Assembly: GCA_022842245.1 (NCBI GenBank) | Contig: JALHPZ010000039.1 | Span: 1 to 48,535, forward strand | DNA length: 48,535 nt | Direction: 5' to 3' | Source: Gemmataceae bacterium | GTDB lineage: Bacteria > Planctomycetota > Planctomycetia > Gemmatales > Gemmataceae | Notes under the pieces: generated by a model | Told to the model about the DNA's origin: nothing | Database searches by the model: none | What the model saw: the letters and a program-made list of their open reading frames with translations, nothing else | Program-made: the position numbers and the translations under genes | Part shown: piece after piece, positions 7,569-16,117 of the stretch | Position numbering within the stretch: the first letter of the stretch is position 1 | Layout of the letters: every line of letters starts with the position of its first letter

Positions 7569-10181
7569 CTACAAAACATCCTTTACCGAAGATTCAGATC
7601 CACTCTTTAGGCCTAATAGTCCAGCGGCCAAACGAAAGCCAATGCTGTTATGCCTGGTTTTCATTGGATTGCAAGCACGGGATGCCGCCCGACACTCTCT
7701 GGCATCTCTGAAATAAGATCCGCCCCGGCACACCCGCTCTGAACCGCTCTGTGGACCAACGGGATTTGTCGGTCTGCAAAATACCACTATAGAGTCGTGA
7801 TCAAGGGGGTCCCATATGATTTCAATATCATAATTATCTTGATACCAGTCCTCACACCATTCTTCAACATTACCGTGAACATCGACAAGCCCCCATGGGT
7901 GTGGGGAAAGTTCGGAGAAAGTCCCCACCAGAGTAGTTGTAGGTCGAGGTCGGGGGCTGGAAATAAAAGAGTAACTCGGAGCCGATCCACTCGTAGTAGT
8001 CCCCTCAGTCAATGGCTCCTCCACGGCGCCGGCATTATATTTGCCAAGAAGGTTGGCCTGTGTCCCGTTAAACGAATTACCCCAGTAAAATGGGTGCGCA
8101 AGGCTTGTCTCGGGTGTCGTTGCAGTTCCTCCTCGTGCCGCATACTCCCACTCTGCCTCCGTTGGCAATCGACCGCCCACCCACCGTGCAAAACACCACG
8201 CCTCAAACCAGTTCACGTTCACGACGGGATGTTTTACCAACTCGACTGCCCAAACCGAGTTTGCAAATTCCCGTTCATTAATGTGGCTATCATCGAACAA
8301 CTCATACTGTTCGTTCGTAACAGGGCCATAGCTCATTGTGAACGGCGATACGACCAGCTGGTGCAGGCCCTCGCTTATCTTTCTTCCGAGTTCCCCTTCC
8401 GGAGATCCCATTAGAAATTGCTTGTTATCATCAGCTGCGTCCTTCGGACACCGCACGAAACTGTCTCCAAACTCGCGAGCCTTGTCGGATGTGGTCAACA
8501 GGGTTTTGAACTCCTGTTGCCAATTCCATATTATTTCGCTCCCCTGCTTGGACTTGTTGAGCGTCGGCCAACTGCGGTAGATTATCTCGCAACACCGCGT
8601 AGTCTTGTGCTCGAAACACACGGCTACTGCGGTGAACCACTTGTCCGTCCTTACGGCCAATGGCATTTCCGCCAAGAATCCCCACAACGGTTCATACAGG
8701 CTTCTCTCTGTGCGCTTCCGGTAAGTGTGGTCGTACAGCCACGACCTCAGCCGGTTCGCGTCGTCGTCGGTGGCGTACTTGGCCAGCCACCACGCCGCGA
8801 GGAACTCCTGCAGCGTGCGGTCGTGCCAGCGGAAGTCGCTCGTTCTCTTGAGGTCTTTGTCGAGCAGGTCGAAGTTGGCCCCCGCGTTCAGGGCATTCAG
8901 AGCCGGCAGGTCCACCGTCTCTAATCTGTCCTCGTCGTAATCGTCCTTCACGACCTTGGCATTTTTGAGCAGTTCTACCACGGCCGCGAGCAGGCTTCCG
9001 ATCCTTTTCGCCGGTACGTGTGACACATTCGGCCGGAACGGTTCACCGTCCTTCAAAGACGGGTGCCGGGTGCAATACATTGCGTAAGCAAACGCGGCCA
9101 GCAGATCGCACGCGAAGTCCACCGCGGTAGACGAGTTCGAGAAGTTTCTCTTTTTCCCAACTGGCTTGGCCGCTGTTGCATTGAACCCGTAGCGAACCGT
9201 GTGATCCAGCGCTCCGGCGTAAAGGTGCGAAGCGGTCCGAATGTCCTCCAGGGTGAAGTCTTCGAGGCTTTCCGGTTCCGGATACATTTCCCGCTTCACT
9301 TCCGCGGGATTCTCTGCGGCAGGTTCGTTCTCCGTCTCGGGCTTCGCGGCCAGTTTGCGGACGTACTCGATGTTCCGCGGGTTCTCCATCAGGTCGCGTC
9401 CGGCCGGCGGGAGGCGCTGATACAACTTCGCACCTTCCGTTCGGCGACTTTTCATCGCCTCCTCGTCCGATCCCATGTACGGACCGAGGAGGAATTCGCG
9501 TTCCGGCACGGCGATCGGTTCGACGCGCACGAAGGTCCAGGAAGACTCGTCCGGGAGGATCAGAGACTTCCAGTTGTCGAAGATGGCGTGCGGCCGGGCC
9601 GTGATGACGACCGGGCATTTGTCCCAGTCTCGGCGTGCCAGTATCAACCGCACCAAACTCATTCCTTTTTTGCTCGCCTGATCGATGCTGTCGAAAAGGA
9701 GGGGCAATTGGCCAGCTTCATACTGGTCGAGGATCGCATCTGAGCAATCCTTACGTTTGAACCGGGTCGATTGCGCACCTAGCTTGAGTTCGTCGGGCAG
9801 TGTCTTTGGGAGGAATTTATCGGCATTGACCGGGAGCTTTTGTTTTGGATCGTCCAGTTCGAAGAGGAACGGCACCCGGTCCTTGAGCTTTAGGTGGTCA
9901 CGGAGATACACGAGGTTCGCGCTCTTGCCGTACCCGCCCCGGCACACCACCGCCAGCCGCTTGTACTTGCCTTCGACGATGCCGTCGACGAGAGCTTCCC
10001 GCGAGATGTCCTTCCACGGGTTCTCCGAAAGTTCGTCGCCGCCGCGGCCCTTGTGGTGCTCGTGCCAGAAACGATCCCCGTCCAGGTACTTCTTGGCCGA
10101 CTCCCCCGGCGGGAGGGTGAGAACGGACAACTTCTGGTCGAGGGCGAACAGTTTTCGTGTCTTGGTATCGGTGGGGGCCAT
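7569..10181 (-). CDS. Second NACHT-like NTPase with FGE/SUMF1 domain
   Basis: An 870-aa paralogue of the protein at 414-2855. ATG at 10181 has GGAG about six bases upstream. The P-loop near residue 86 reads VCRGGYGKSANL: the first Gly of the usual GxxxxGKS is Cys, but Lys and Ser remain. A Walker B-like LPLLFDSIDQ lies near residues 159-168. Helical repeats follow, including LQEFLAAWWLAKY, typical of NACHT helical domains. From about residue 587, FLMGSPEGE begins an FGE domain with HPVVNVNWFEAW, LPTEAEWEYAARGG, GNVEEWCEDWY, VCRGGSYF and IGFRLAAG. Two Ser/Thr/Pro- and Asp-rich insertions interrupt that domain (around TTTSGSAPSYSFISSPRPRP and WDPLDHDSIVVF), and the DNA there is markedly more AT-rich than its flanks. 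No Lon-like partner is adjacent. It may act alone or share the first system's partners. Confidence 0.85.
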   Translation of the reverse strand: MAPTDTKTRKLFALDQKLSVLTLPPGESAKKYLDGDRFWHEHHKGRGGDELSENPWKDISREALVDGIVEGKYKRLAVVCRGGYGKSANLVYLRDHLKLKDRVPFLFELDDPKQKLPVNADKFLPKTLPDELKLGAQSTRFKRKDCSDAILDQYEAGQLPLLFDSIDQASKKGMSLVRLILARRDWDKCPVVITARPHAIFDNWKSLILPDESSWTFVRVEPIAVPEREFLLGPYMGSDEEAMKSRRTEGAKLYQRLPPAGRDLMENPRNIEYVRKLAAKPETENEPAAENPAEVKREMYPEPESLEDFTLEDIRTASHLYAGALDHTVRYGFNATAAKPVGKKRNFSNSSTAVDFACDLLAAFAYAMYCTRHPSLKDGEPFRPNVSHVPAKRIGSLLAAVVELLKNAKVVKDDYDEDRLETVDLPALNALNAGANFDLLDKDLKRTSDFRWHDRTLQEFLAAWWLAKYATDDDANRLRSWLYDHTYRKRTERSLYEPLWGFLAEMPLAVRTDKWFTAVAVCFEHKTTRCCEIIYRSWPTLNKSKQGSEIIWNWQQEFKTLLTTSDKAREFGDSFVRCPKDAADDNKQFLMGSPEGELGRKISEGLHQLVVSPFTMSYGPVTNEQYELFDDSHINEREFANSVWAVELVKHPVVNVNWFEAWCFARWVGGRLPTEAEWEYAARGGTATTPETSLAHPFYWGNSFNGTQANLLGKYNAGAVEEPLTEGTTTSGSAPSYSFISSPRPRPTTTLVGTFSELSPHPWGLVDVHGNVEEWCEDWYQDNYDIEIIWDPLDHDSIVVFCRPTNPVGPQSGSERVCRGGSYFRDARECRAASRACNPMKTRHNSIGFRLAAGLLGLKSGSESSVKDVL

Positions 10182-10265
10182 GGGCGCTCCGTGGGTGGCT
10201 CGTCGTAAGAATACATCGGCCGCAGCGGGCCACCAAGCGATGGCCCGCCGCGCGGCGTGTGGGGT

Positions 10266-10457
10266 TCAATCGCGATCCTGGATGGCACGCAGTCGGGCGA
10301 GCTCTTCCGCCTTGCGGCGGTCGATCGCTTCCTGCTTACGATGCAGTTCGTTGAGATGCCCGGCCAGCTCCGCCGACGGGGCGAAGGTCGGTTCGGGTGG
10401 CGTCGAGAGCGATTTCCCGGGTGCGGTCGGCGTCGGCCGCGGGGTCGTGGTGGTCAT
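10266..10457 (-). CDS. Small hypothetical protein (63 aa)
   Basis: A 63-residue protein starting MTTTTPRPTPTAPGKSLSTP, with an excellent ribosome binding site (AGGAGGTC six bases before the ATG). The N-terminal half is Thr/Pro-rich and disordered. The C-terminal half is a charged amphipathic helix (LNELHRKQEAIDRRKAEELA). Family unknown. The gene lies almost wholly inside, or replaces, the 3' end of the upstream small gene in another frame. It is on the same strand as, and 84 bases upstream of, the second NACHT-FGE gene. Confidence 0.6.
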   Translation of the reverse strand: MTTTTPRPTPTAPGKSLSTPPEPTFAPSAELAGHLNELHRKQEAIDRRKAEELARLRAIQDRD

Positions 10458-10824
10458 GGCGGACCTCCTGCGCGGAACCGGTGATCGCCGCGGGAGCGTT
10501 CCGCAACTTCCGCAGCGCCGGCCACAGTTGGGCCAGGTTTCGGGCCACGACGACGTTGCCGCGTTTCCGCAGGCCGGCGAGGGCCGGGTCGTCGGGGAAG
10601 TACGAGTGAAGGCCGATGACGGCCCCCGCGATCGCCGCACGTTCGGAGGCGAGGCGAACGCCAGCGGCATCGCCGAAGAACGCATGATCGAGATCGAAGA
10701 GGACGACGGCGTCGTCGGCGACGGGGCCGAGCGTGCGGGGGTGGACGTGAACGTCCGCGATGCCGAAGCCGCGAGCCATCGAGCGGTTCACTTCATCGCC
10801 GGAGACGTAGGTCGCGTTGGTCAT
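10336..10824 (-). CDS. Hypothetical protein overlapping the next gene (162 aa)
   Basis: The protein starts MTNATYVSGDEVNRSMARGF, with AGGAG eight bases before the ATG. Residues 1-~122 look like a folded alpha/beta domain (DDAVVLFDLDHAFFGDAAGV; VVVARNLAQLWPALRKL). The last ~40 residues (HDHHDPAADADRTREIALDA onward) look like out-of-frame translation, because the strand there also encodes the 63-aa protein with its own strong ribosome binding site. Either the two genes overlap by 122 bases, or a frameshift extended this frame past an original stop near 10460. Function unknown. Confidence 0.55.
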   Translation of the reverse strand: MTNATYVSGDEVNRSMARGFGIADVHVHPRTLGPVADDAVVLFDLDHAFFGDAAGVRLASERAAIAGAVIGLHSYFPDDPALAGLRKRGNVVVARNLAQLWPALRKLRNAPAAITGSAQEVRHDHHDPAADADRTREIALDATRTDLRPVGGAGRASQRTAS

Positions 10825-11122
10825 GGCCGTGCTCCTGGATGGCCCGCGATCCGGCAGGCCGTCGGTGTGATGGGGTTCACACCAGGAGAAGACACGCGGA
10901 CAGGGTCCAGGAGCGAAAAATTCAAGATCGGTTGGTCTTCTTCCTCTTACTTCCGGTTTAGGCGAGGAAGTGATCCTGAGCGGCTCGTAGAACGGCAGAG
11001 TCAGTCACCACATTTTCAACCGCCAAAGTTGTCGAGCTTCAATCAGTAAGGCCAATACTTCAAACGCGATGATCAAGAATTCAACTCGGAGTCGGCATAC
11101 AGCAGATTTCTTGGGATGTTCT

Positions 11123-14100
11123 CTACGACGCCACGAGCAATAGCCGATCGTCTCGGACTACGAGTACTTTCGTTGACAAGAGTTGATCGATCGCGGACTG
11201 GATCGTATCTCGCAGCTTCGTGGTCGTCGACGCGAATCCGAGCATCCGAGCGACCGCCGACACCGTTTCGTCGCGCGTCAGACCGATGTTTCGGGCCACC
11301 GCCAGCCGCACGGCCTCCGCGAGTTCGGCGGGGGCAAGATACTCCGGCTTTCGCAGTCCTGCGGATTTCGTGTTCGCCCGGCTTCTCACGCAAACCGATG
11401 ATCCCGGCAACGTCAGGAATCCGTCGGCCTCAAGTACGATGCCCGTTCGCATCATGTGATTGACGGCCCTTTCGACGGCTTCTTCGATTCGACTCCCCAG
11501 CCGTTGGTAGCCCCAGAGCGTGCTCAATCGCTTGGCGACTTCATCCCGGTGGACCGGACCTTCGGCTTCGACCACGCGCTTCGCGAATTCGGCAAGCTTG
11601 TCGACGCGCAGGTCCACCAAGGGGGCCGTTCGCGGCACCTCGAATTCCGCTTCCCGGTACATCGCGATCTCGATTTCCCCGGGGACGGCATTCTGCGCGG
11701 CGTCGTCTCGCTCGATCGACACGACGGGCACCGCCGGAACCGGTTCGGCAACGACCGTTTGACGTTTGGCCGCGTCGATCGCCTCCAGCGTCTTCCGCAA
11801 CTGTTCGTCGCGGCGGTGGAACCAGTCCGTGCTCCAAATGCGATGAATCCGCCAACCGCGGTCGCACAGTACTTGTTCCCGGAGACGGTCGCGGTCCCGG
11901 GCCCAACGGGAGGAATGGTAGGTCGCGCCATCGCATTCGATTCCCAGCAGGTATCGTCCGGGTTGATCGGGATCGACGACGGCCAAATCGATGACGAAGC
12001 CCGCGGTGCCGACCTGGCAATCGACGACGTGGCCGTGTTGGCGCAAAGCGGCCGCCACCTGTCGCTCAAAATCCGAGTCGAAATCCCGCCCAGTTGCAAC
12101 CGGCGTGTCCATCTCGCCCGTCGCGGCGAATCGCAGGAAGGATTTCAACGCCCGCGGCCCAAGGGTCTTGGCCCGCGCCAGGTCGATGTCTTCGGAACGG
12201 ATCGAGCTGAATACGACGCAGAGCTCCTTGGCCCGGGAGATCAGTACGTTCAACCGGCGCTCGCCGCCCTCGGCCGAGAGCGGCCCGAACGCCATCGCCA
12301 TGTATCCGGAGGCGTCCTTGGCATAGCCGATCGAGATGAAGATCGCGTCGCGCTCCTCGCCCTGGATGTTCTCCAGGTTCTTCACGAAGAACGGCTCGGC
12401 GTTGGATGGGGCGAAGAAGGATTCCGTGGCGGGGCTTTGCTTGCGTCGCCATTCCAGTTCGTCGAGAATCGCATCGCGCTGCGCGACCGAAAACGTGCCC
12501 ACGCCGAGGGAACGGGTCGGGTGGTTCCTCGCGTGATCGAGTATCGCCTCCGCGACGGCCTTGGCTTCGATCGTGTTGGTGGCCGTACCGCCGCGGTCGA
12601 ATACGCCGTCGGCGACAAACCGAAACTGAAGGCCGTGATCGGCGGCCGCCGTCGACGGGCTGGGAATGACGCACAACTTCTGGTCGTAGAATTCGCGATT
12701 CGAGACGGCGATCAGGGAATGGTGCCGGCTGCGGTAGTGCCAGCGGAGCATTCGTTGTGGCAATCCCCGCGCCAGACATAGTCCCAGTACACTCTCGATG
12801 TCGCCGACGACGAACGATTCATCGTCCTCGCTGTTTGATTCATCTTCCATCGCCTTGCTGAAGAATCGGGATGGCGGCAGTTGCTTGCTGTCCCCGACCA
12901 CGACGAGTTGCTTCGCTCGCGCCACGGCCCCCAGCGCATCCTCCGCGGACACCTGACTTGCCTCGTCCATGACCATCAGATCGAATTCGAGACTGCCCGG
13001 CGAGAGATACTGCGCGATCGAGATCGGGCTCATCATGAACACGGGCTTGATCGCCTGGACGGCGTTGCCGGCTTCCTTCAGTAGTTTGCGGATCGGCATG
13101 TGTCGTCGCTTCTTGCCGATCTCGTTCCTTACGATCGCCATCTCCCCGCGCTCGGATTCGTGCGGCATCCCGGCGAAGTGCGCCGCCGCCACCTCGCGGC
13201 GGGCCAGTGCGATCCGATCCCGATCGAGGGTCCGGAATTCCTCGACGAGCGATTCGTGCGAACGACCGTCGAAGCGCGTCAATTCCGGACGCGATTCCCA
13301 GACATGCCGGACCAATGCCTCGCAATAGGCCTGGCGGAAGAGGGCGACCTCCCGACCCGGCGCGACTCGTCCCGCGACGAACTCCTCCAGGAATCCGCCG
13401 AGTCCGTCCGCCTTCAGTTCTTCGAACCGGACGAAGTAGGCGATCCAGCGGCTCAATTCGTCCGGCGCCGACCGCCAGGCCTGTAGACGCGTTCGGATCG
13501 AGGGTATCGTCGTGCCGGCCCAGTCGTCGTGACCGAACGCTTCGGCACGTTGGAGGTCGAGGACCTTGGCGATCTGCGCAAGCTGTTCCCGGGTCACCGT
13601 CATCGCATCACGAAGCCGCCGCAAGAGTTGCGAGATCGCCTGTGGATCGGTGATCTTCGCGACCACTGCCCGATGTCGGGACCACTTATGCTCACGACCC
13701 AGCGATTCCCACTTCAGTAGGCGAGAAAGATGATCCCAATCCGAACTCCGACTCCTCCAGGACGATCCGAACGCGGCCCTTCCCAGTTCGTCACCGGATT
13801 GGGCGAAATAGTCCCGATGCGATCGTGCGGAACTCAGCTTGTCGAGAAAGGCGAGCCGTTCCACATGCGTTTTGGGCGGCGGCCCGGCCAAGATCCCGCG
13901 CAAGTCGGCGACCGCTTTTCGATATTCCGATCGGAACCATCGAAACCAGGACCGGCCATGGGCCGCAATGGTCCGTCGGATCGGACCGGGATCCACCTCC
14001 CATCCCGACGGAGCCACCGCAGCCTCGATGGCCCTGTGGCCGTCGTCCCAGGTTTTTCCGCGTTCGATCAATTCCTTCAGATCGGCATGTCGCGTCGTCC

Positions 14101-15865
14101 AGATCTCCCCGGCGAGAGCTTTGCGATCCGCCCCCGACGGCAACGCGACGACCCACTCGCCCAGATCGTGCAGCGTCTGGATCATCTGAAGCGAGGGCGC
14201 GTCCGGCACTTTGACTCCCATGCGCTCGGAGAGTTGCCGTTGGACCGCGTCCGCTTCGTCCAGGGAAGGTAGTATCTTCTCGATCCTGGCCAACAAACCC
14301 GCGAGGTCGCTTGGCAGGAGCGGCGACTTGCGTCGTACACCACGCCAGGCATGTTCCGCGGGTGGTCCCAAATCCTCGGCGTGCCGCAGGAAATCCCGCA
14401 ATCGGCGCGTTCGTTCGTCCACTTGGGCTTTCGACCAGGTTTCCGGTTCCGGGAGCGCGAAGCCCGGCGCGGTCAGCCCGTCCGCGGCCATTTTCGCCAT
14501 TTCTCCCAGCAGTTGATACGGCGTCGACCCCGCCGGCAGGATCGGCGCATTCATTGTTTCGGCGTGCCGGTTGAGCCGATCGCGCACATCCGTCAGTCGG
14601 TCCAGAAGAACTTCCGATCCGGATGCCTTCGGCCGCCCGAGATCAAGGGTCCGCCCCAGTTCCTCCAACACGATGCGCTTGTTGGCCTTGTGACTGTGAA
14701 GTTCGAGGCAGACGGCGCCCAGACCCAGCCGGTCGAGCCGGCTCTTGACCACTTCGAGCGCCGCCATCTTTTCCGCGACGAACAGCACTCGCTGACCCGC
14801 CTTGACCGCCGTGGCGACGATGTTGGTGATCGTCTGGGATTTGCCGGTGCCGGGCGGGCCTTGGACCACCAGGTGACGCCGACGACGGACCTCTTCGATC
14901 ACCAGGGCCTGCGAACTGTCGGCATCCGTGACATGCGTCATGTCCGACAACGGGATCACGGCGTCGATTTTTTCCTCCTCGCCACAGATCGGAGGGTCGC
15001 CGCGGAAACCGTCTTGCAGGAGCCCGCGGATCAACGGCTGACCGGTCAGCGTACGCCCGGCCGGCCAGGACGCCGGATCGAGGTCGCGGTACATGAGATA
15101 TTTGGCAAACGAGAAGAACCACAGCGTCATGTCGTCCGAATGGACTCTCCAGCGTGGCTGGCCCGCCACGGCAACCGCCACGGCCGCGAAGTATTGCGAA
15201 GGTGACAGTTCCTCCGCATCGGGCACGTCGGGCAGGACGAGGGAGAATTCACTGGAGAGCTTTGCTTGCAACGACAGGTTCGTGGCGATTTCATTCTCAT
15301 TGTACCGGAGCCGGAAACGGTCCGTGACCATCGGCCGTTCCAGGTCCACGGGGATGAGCAGTAGTGGCGCGTAACGCGGTTGGTCGGACGAAGGGGCCTC
15401 GTACCATTCCAGGAAGCCGAGCGCGAGATAGAGGATGCTGACGCCCTGTTCTTCCTCAATCGTCTGGGCATCGTAGTAGAGCGAGAGCAAGCGCTTCTGA
15501 AGCGCTTCGGCAGTGAGTTTGGTTTGGAGCCGCGTGTCGACATGGCGTTCGAGGAACCCCTCGGCCTCGGGTTCCAAGACATGATGTTCCGGCATGGATG
15601 CATCGTCTCGTTCGCTGATCTCACTCGAGCGCGGGGTTTCCTTCGCCGGACGGGATTCTTCACCATGGCCGCTCAGAAACGTCATGGCCCGTTGTTCGCG
15701 GACCAGGATGCGGAACACCTCGTTCGACTTTTCATCCACGATGTCCAGCCGCTTCGACCGCGTCGCCGTCCGGGGGGTGTTCAAGAGTCGATTGCGCAGT
15801 GACAAGTCGAGTAGGTTGGCCCGGGTCCGTTGGAGGATGCTCGCCAATCGTGGATCCGGATTCAT
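11123..15865 (-). CDS. hhe: Hhe-type DUF4011-helicase-nuclease-DUF3320 protein
   Basis: A 1580-aa single-protein system. I take the ATG at 15865 (AAGGAA about nine bases upstream) over a TTG 33 bases further out. The N-terminus has the DUF4011 signature RANLLDLSLRNRLLN. An SF1 helicase core follows: Walker A VVQGPPGTGKSQT near residues 333-345, Walker B DLMVMDEASQVS near 960, and VVVGDSKQLPPSRFF. Around residues 1260-1360 there is a Vsr/PD-(D/E)XK-type nuclease (FVIDLAVV, GIECDGATYHSS, GWRIHRIWSTDWF). After about residue 1410 come a DUF3320-like domain and a further winged-helix-like end (ELAEAVRLAVARNIGLTRDE). This order matches the DUF4011-helicase-Vsr-DUF3320 anti-phage architecture reported as Hhe. 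The frame is intact. It is transcribed divergently from the MoxR operon. Confidence 0.88.
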   Translation of the reverse strand: MNPDPRLASILQRTRANLLDLSLRNRLLNTPRTATRSKRLDIVDEKSNEVFRILVREQRAMTFLSGHGEESRPAKETPRSSEISERDDASMPEHHVLEPEAEGFLERHVDTRLQTKLTAEALQKRLLSLYYDAQTIEEEQGVSILYLALGFLEWYEAPSSDQPRYAPLLLIPVDLERPMVTDRFRLRYNENEIATNLSLQAKLSSEFSLVLPDVPDAEELSPSQYFAAVAVAVAGQPRWRVHSDDMTLWFFSFAKYLMYRDLDPASWPAGRTLTGQPLIRGLLQDGFRGDPPICGEEEKIDAVIPLSDMTHVTDADSSQALVIEEVRRRRHLVVQGPPGTGKSQTITNIVATAVKAGQRVLFVAEKMAALEVVKSRLDRLGLGAVCLELHSHKANKRIVLEELGRTLDLGRPKASGSEVLLDRLTDVRDRLNRHAETMNAPILPAGSTPYQLLGEMAKMAADGLTAPGFALPEPETWSKAQVDERTRRLRDFLRHAEDLGPPAEHAWRGVRRKSPLLPSDLAGLLARIEKILPSLDEADAVQRQLSERMGVKVPDAPSLQMIQTLHDLGEWVVALPSGADRKALAGEIWTTRHADLKELIERGKTWDDGHRAIEAAVAPSGWEVDPGPIRRTIAAHGRSWFRWFRSEYRKAVADLRGILAGPPPKTHVERLAFLDKLSSARSHRDYFAQSGDELGRAAFGSSWRSRSSDWDHLSRLLKWESLGREHKWSRHRAVVAKITDPQAISQLLRRLRDAMTVTREQLAQIAKVLDLQRAEAFGHDDWAGTTIPSIRTRLQAWRSAPDELSRWIAYFVRFEELKADGLGGFLEEFVAGRVAPGREVALFRQAYCEALVRHVWESRPELTRFDGRSHESLVEEFRTLDRDRIALARREVAAAHFAGMPHESERGEMAIVRNEIGKKRRHMPIRKLLKEAGNAVQAIKPVFMMSPISIAQYLSPGSLEFDLMVMDEASQVSAEDALGAVARAKQLVVVGDSKQLPPSRFFSKAMEDESNSEDDESFVVGDIESVLGLCLARGLPQRMLRWHYRSRHHSLIAVSNREFYDQKLCVIPSPSTAAADHGLQFRFVADGVFDRGGTATNTIEAKAVAEAILDHARNHPTRSLGVGTFSVAQRDAILDELEWRRKQSPATESFFAPSNAEPFFVKNLENIQGEERDAIFISIGYAKDASGYMAMAFGPLSAEGGERRLNVLISRAKELCVVFSSIRSEDIDLARAKTLGPRALKSFLRFAATGEMDTPVATGRDFDSDFERQVAAALRQHGHVVDCQVGTAGFVIDLAVVDPDQPGRYLLGIECDGATYHSSRWARDRDRLREQVLCDRGWRIHRIWSTDWFHRRDEQLRKTLEAIDAAKRQTVVAEPVPAVPVVSIERDDAAQNAVPGEIEIAMYREAEFEVPRTAPLVDLRVDKLAEFAKRVVEAEGPVHRDEVAKRLSTLWGYQRLGSRIEEAVERAVNHMMRTGIVLEADGFLTLPGSSVCVRSRANTKSAGLRKPEYLAPAELAEAVRLAVARNIGLTRDETVSAVARMLGFASTTTKLRDTIQSAIDQLLSTKVLVVRDDRLLLVAS

Positions 15866-16067
15866 TGCCGCCGTTCCTTGTCGAATCGGTACGCTCAAGT
15901 GCCGTTTGTTTCATTTCACCGATCGGAGCGTATCAGAACCAATTCCATACGAAGGCGTTTGTTCCTGCAATGCTTAATTTCCGCCAGCTTCCCGTCACAT
16001 GACCGTGAAGGGGATCGTTACCCCTCCGGCCCCTGCACACTGATCGTGCGAGGGCCGACCCCGCTCG

Positions 16068-16091
16068 CCGCCCCGGCAATCGCTGGGGCGG
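16068..16091 (+). terminator. GC hairpin plus T-rich run in the moxR leader
   Basis: CCGCCCC and GGGGCGG form a 7-bp perfect stem that can extend three more pairs (GGC/GCT) around an AATC loop. GTTTCGTTTT follows at once. This is terminator-shaped on the plus strand, but it lies only 27 bases before the moxR start codon. It could therefore be the terminator of an upstream transcript, an attenuator or a leader structure. Similar GC hairpins recur in the gaps of the same operon. Confidence 0.55.
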
Positions 16092-16117
16092 TTTCGTTTT
16101 CCCCCTGGAGTCCCTCC

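Noticed and set aside
11456..12781. 441-residue plus-strand frame opposite the Hhe-type gene
   Set aside because: Entirely antisense to the nuclease/helicase region, which has clear motifs. No independent support.
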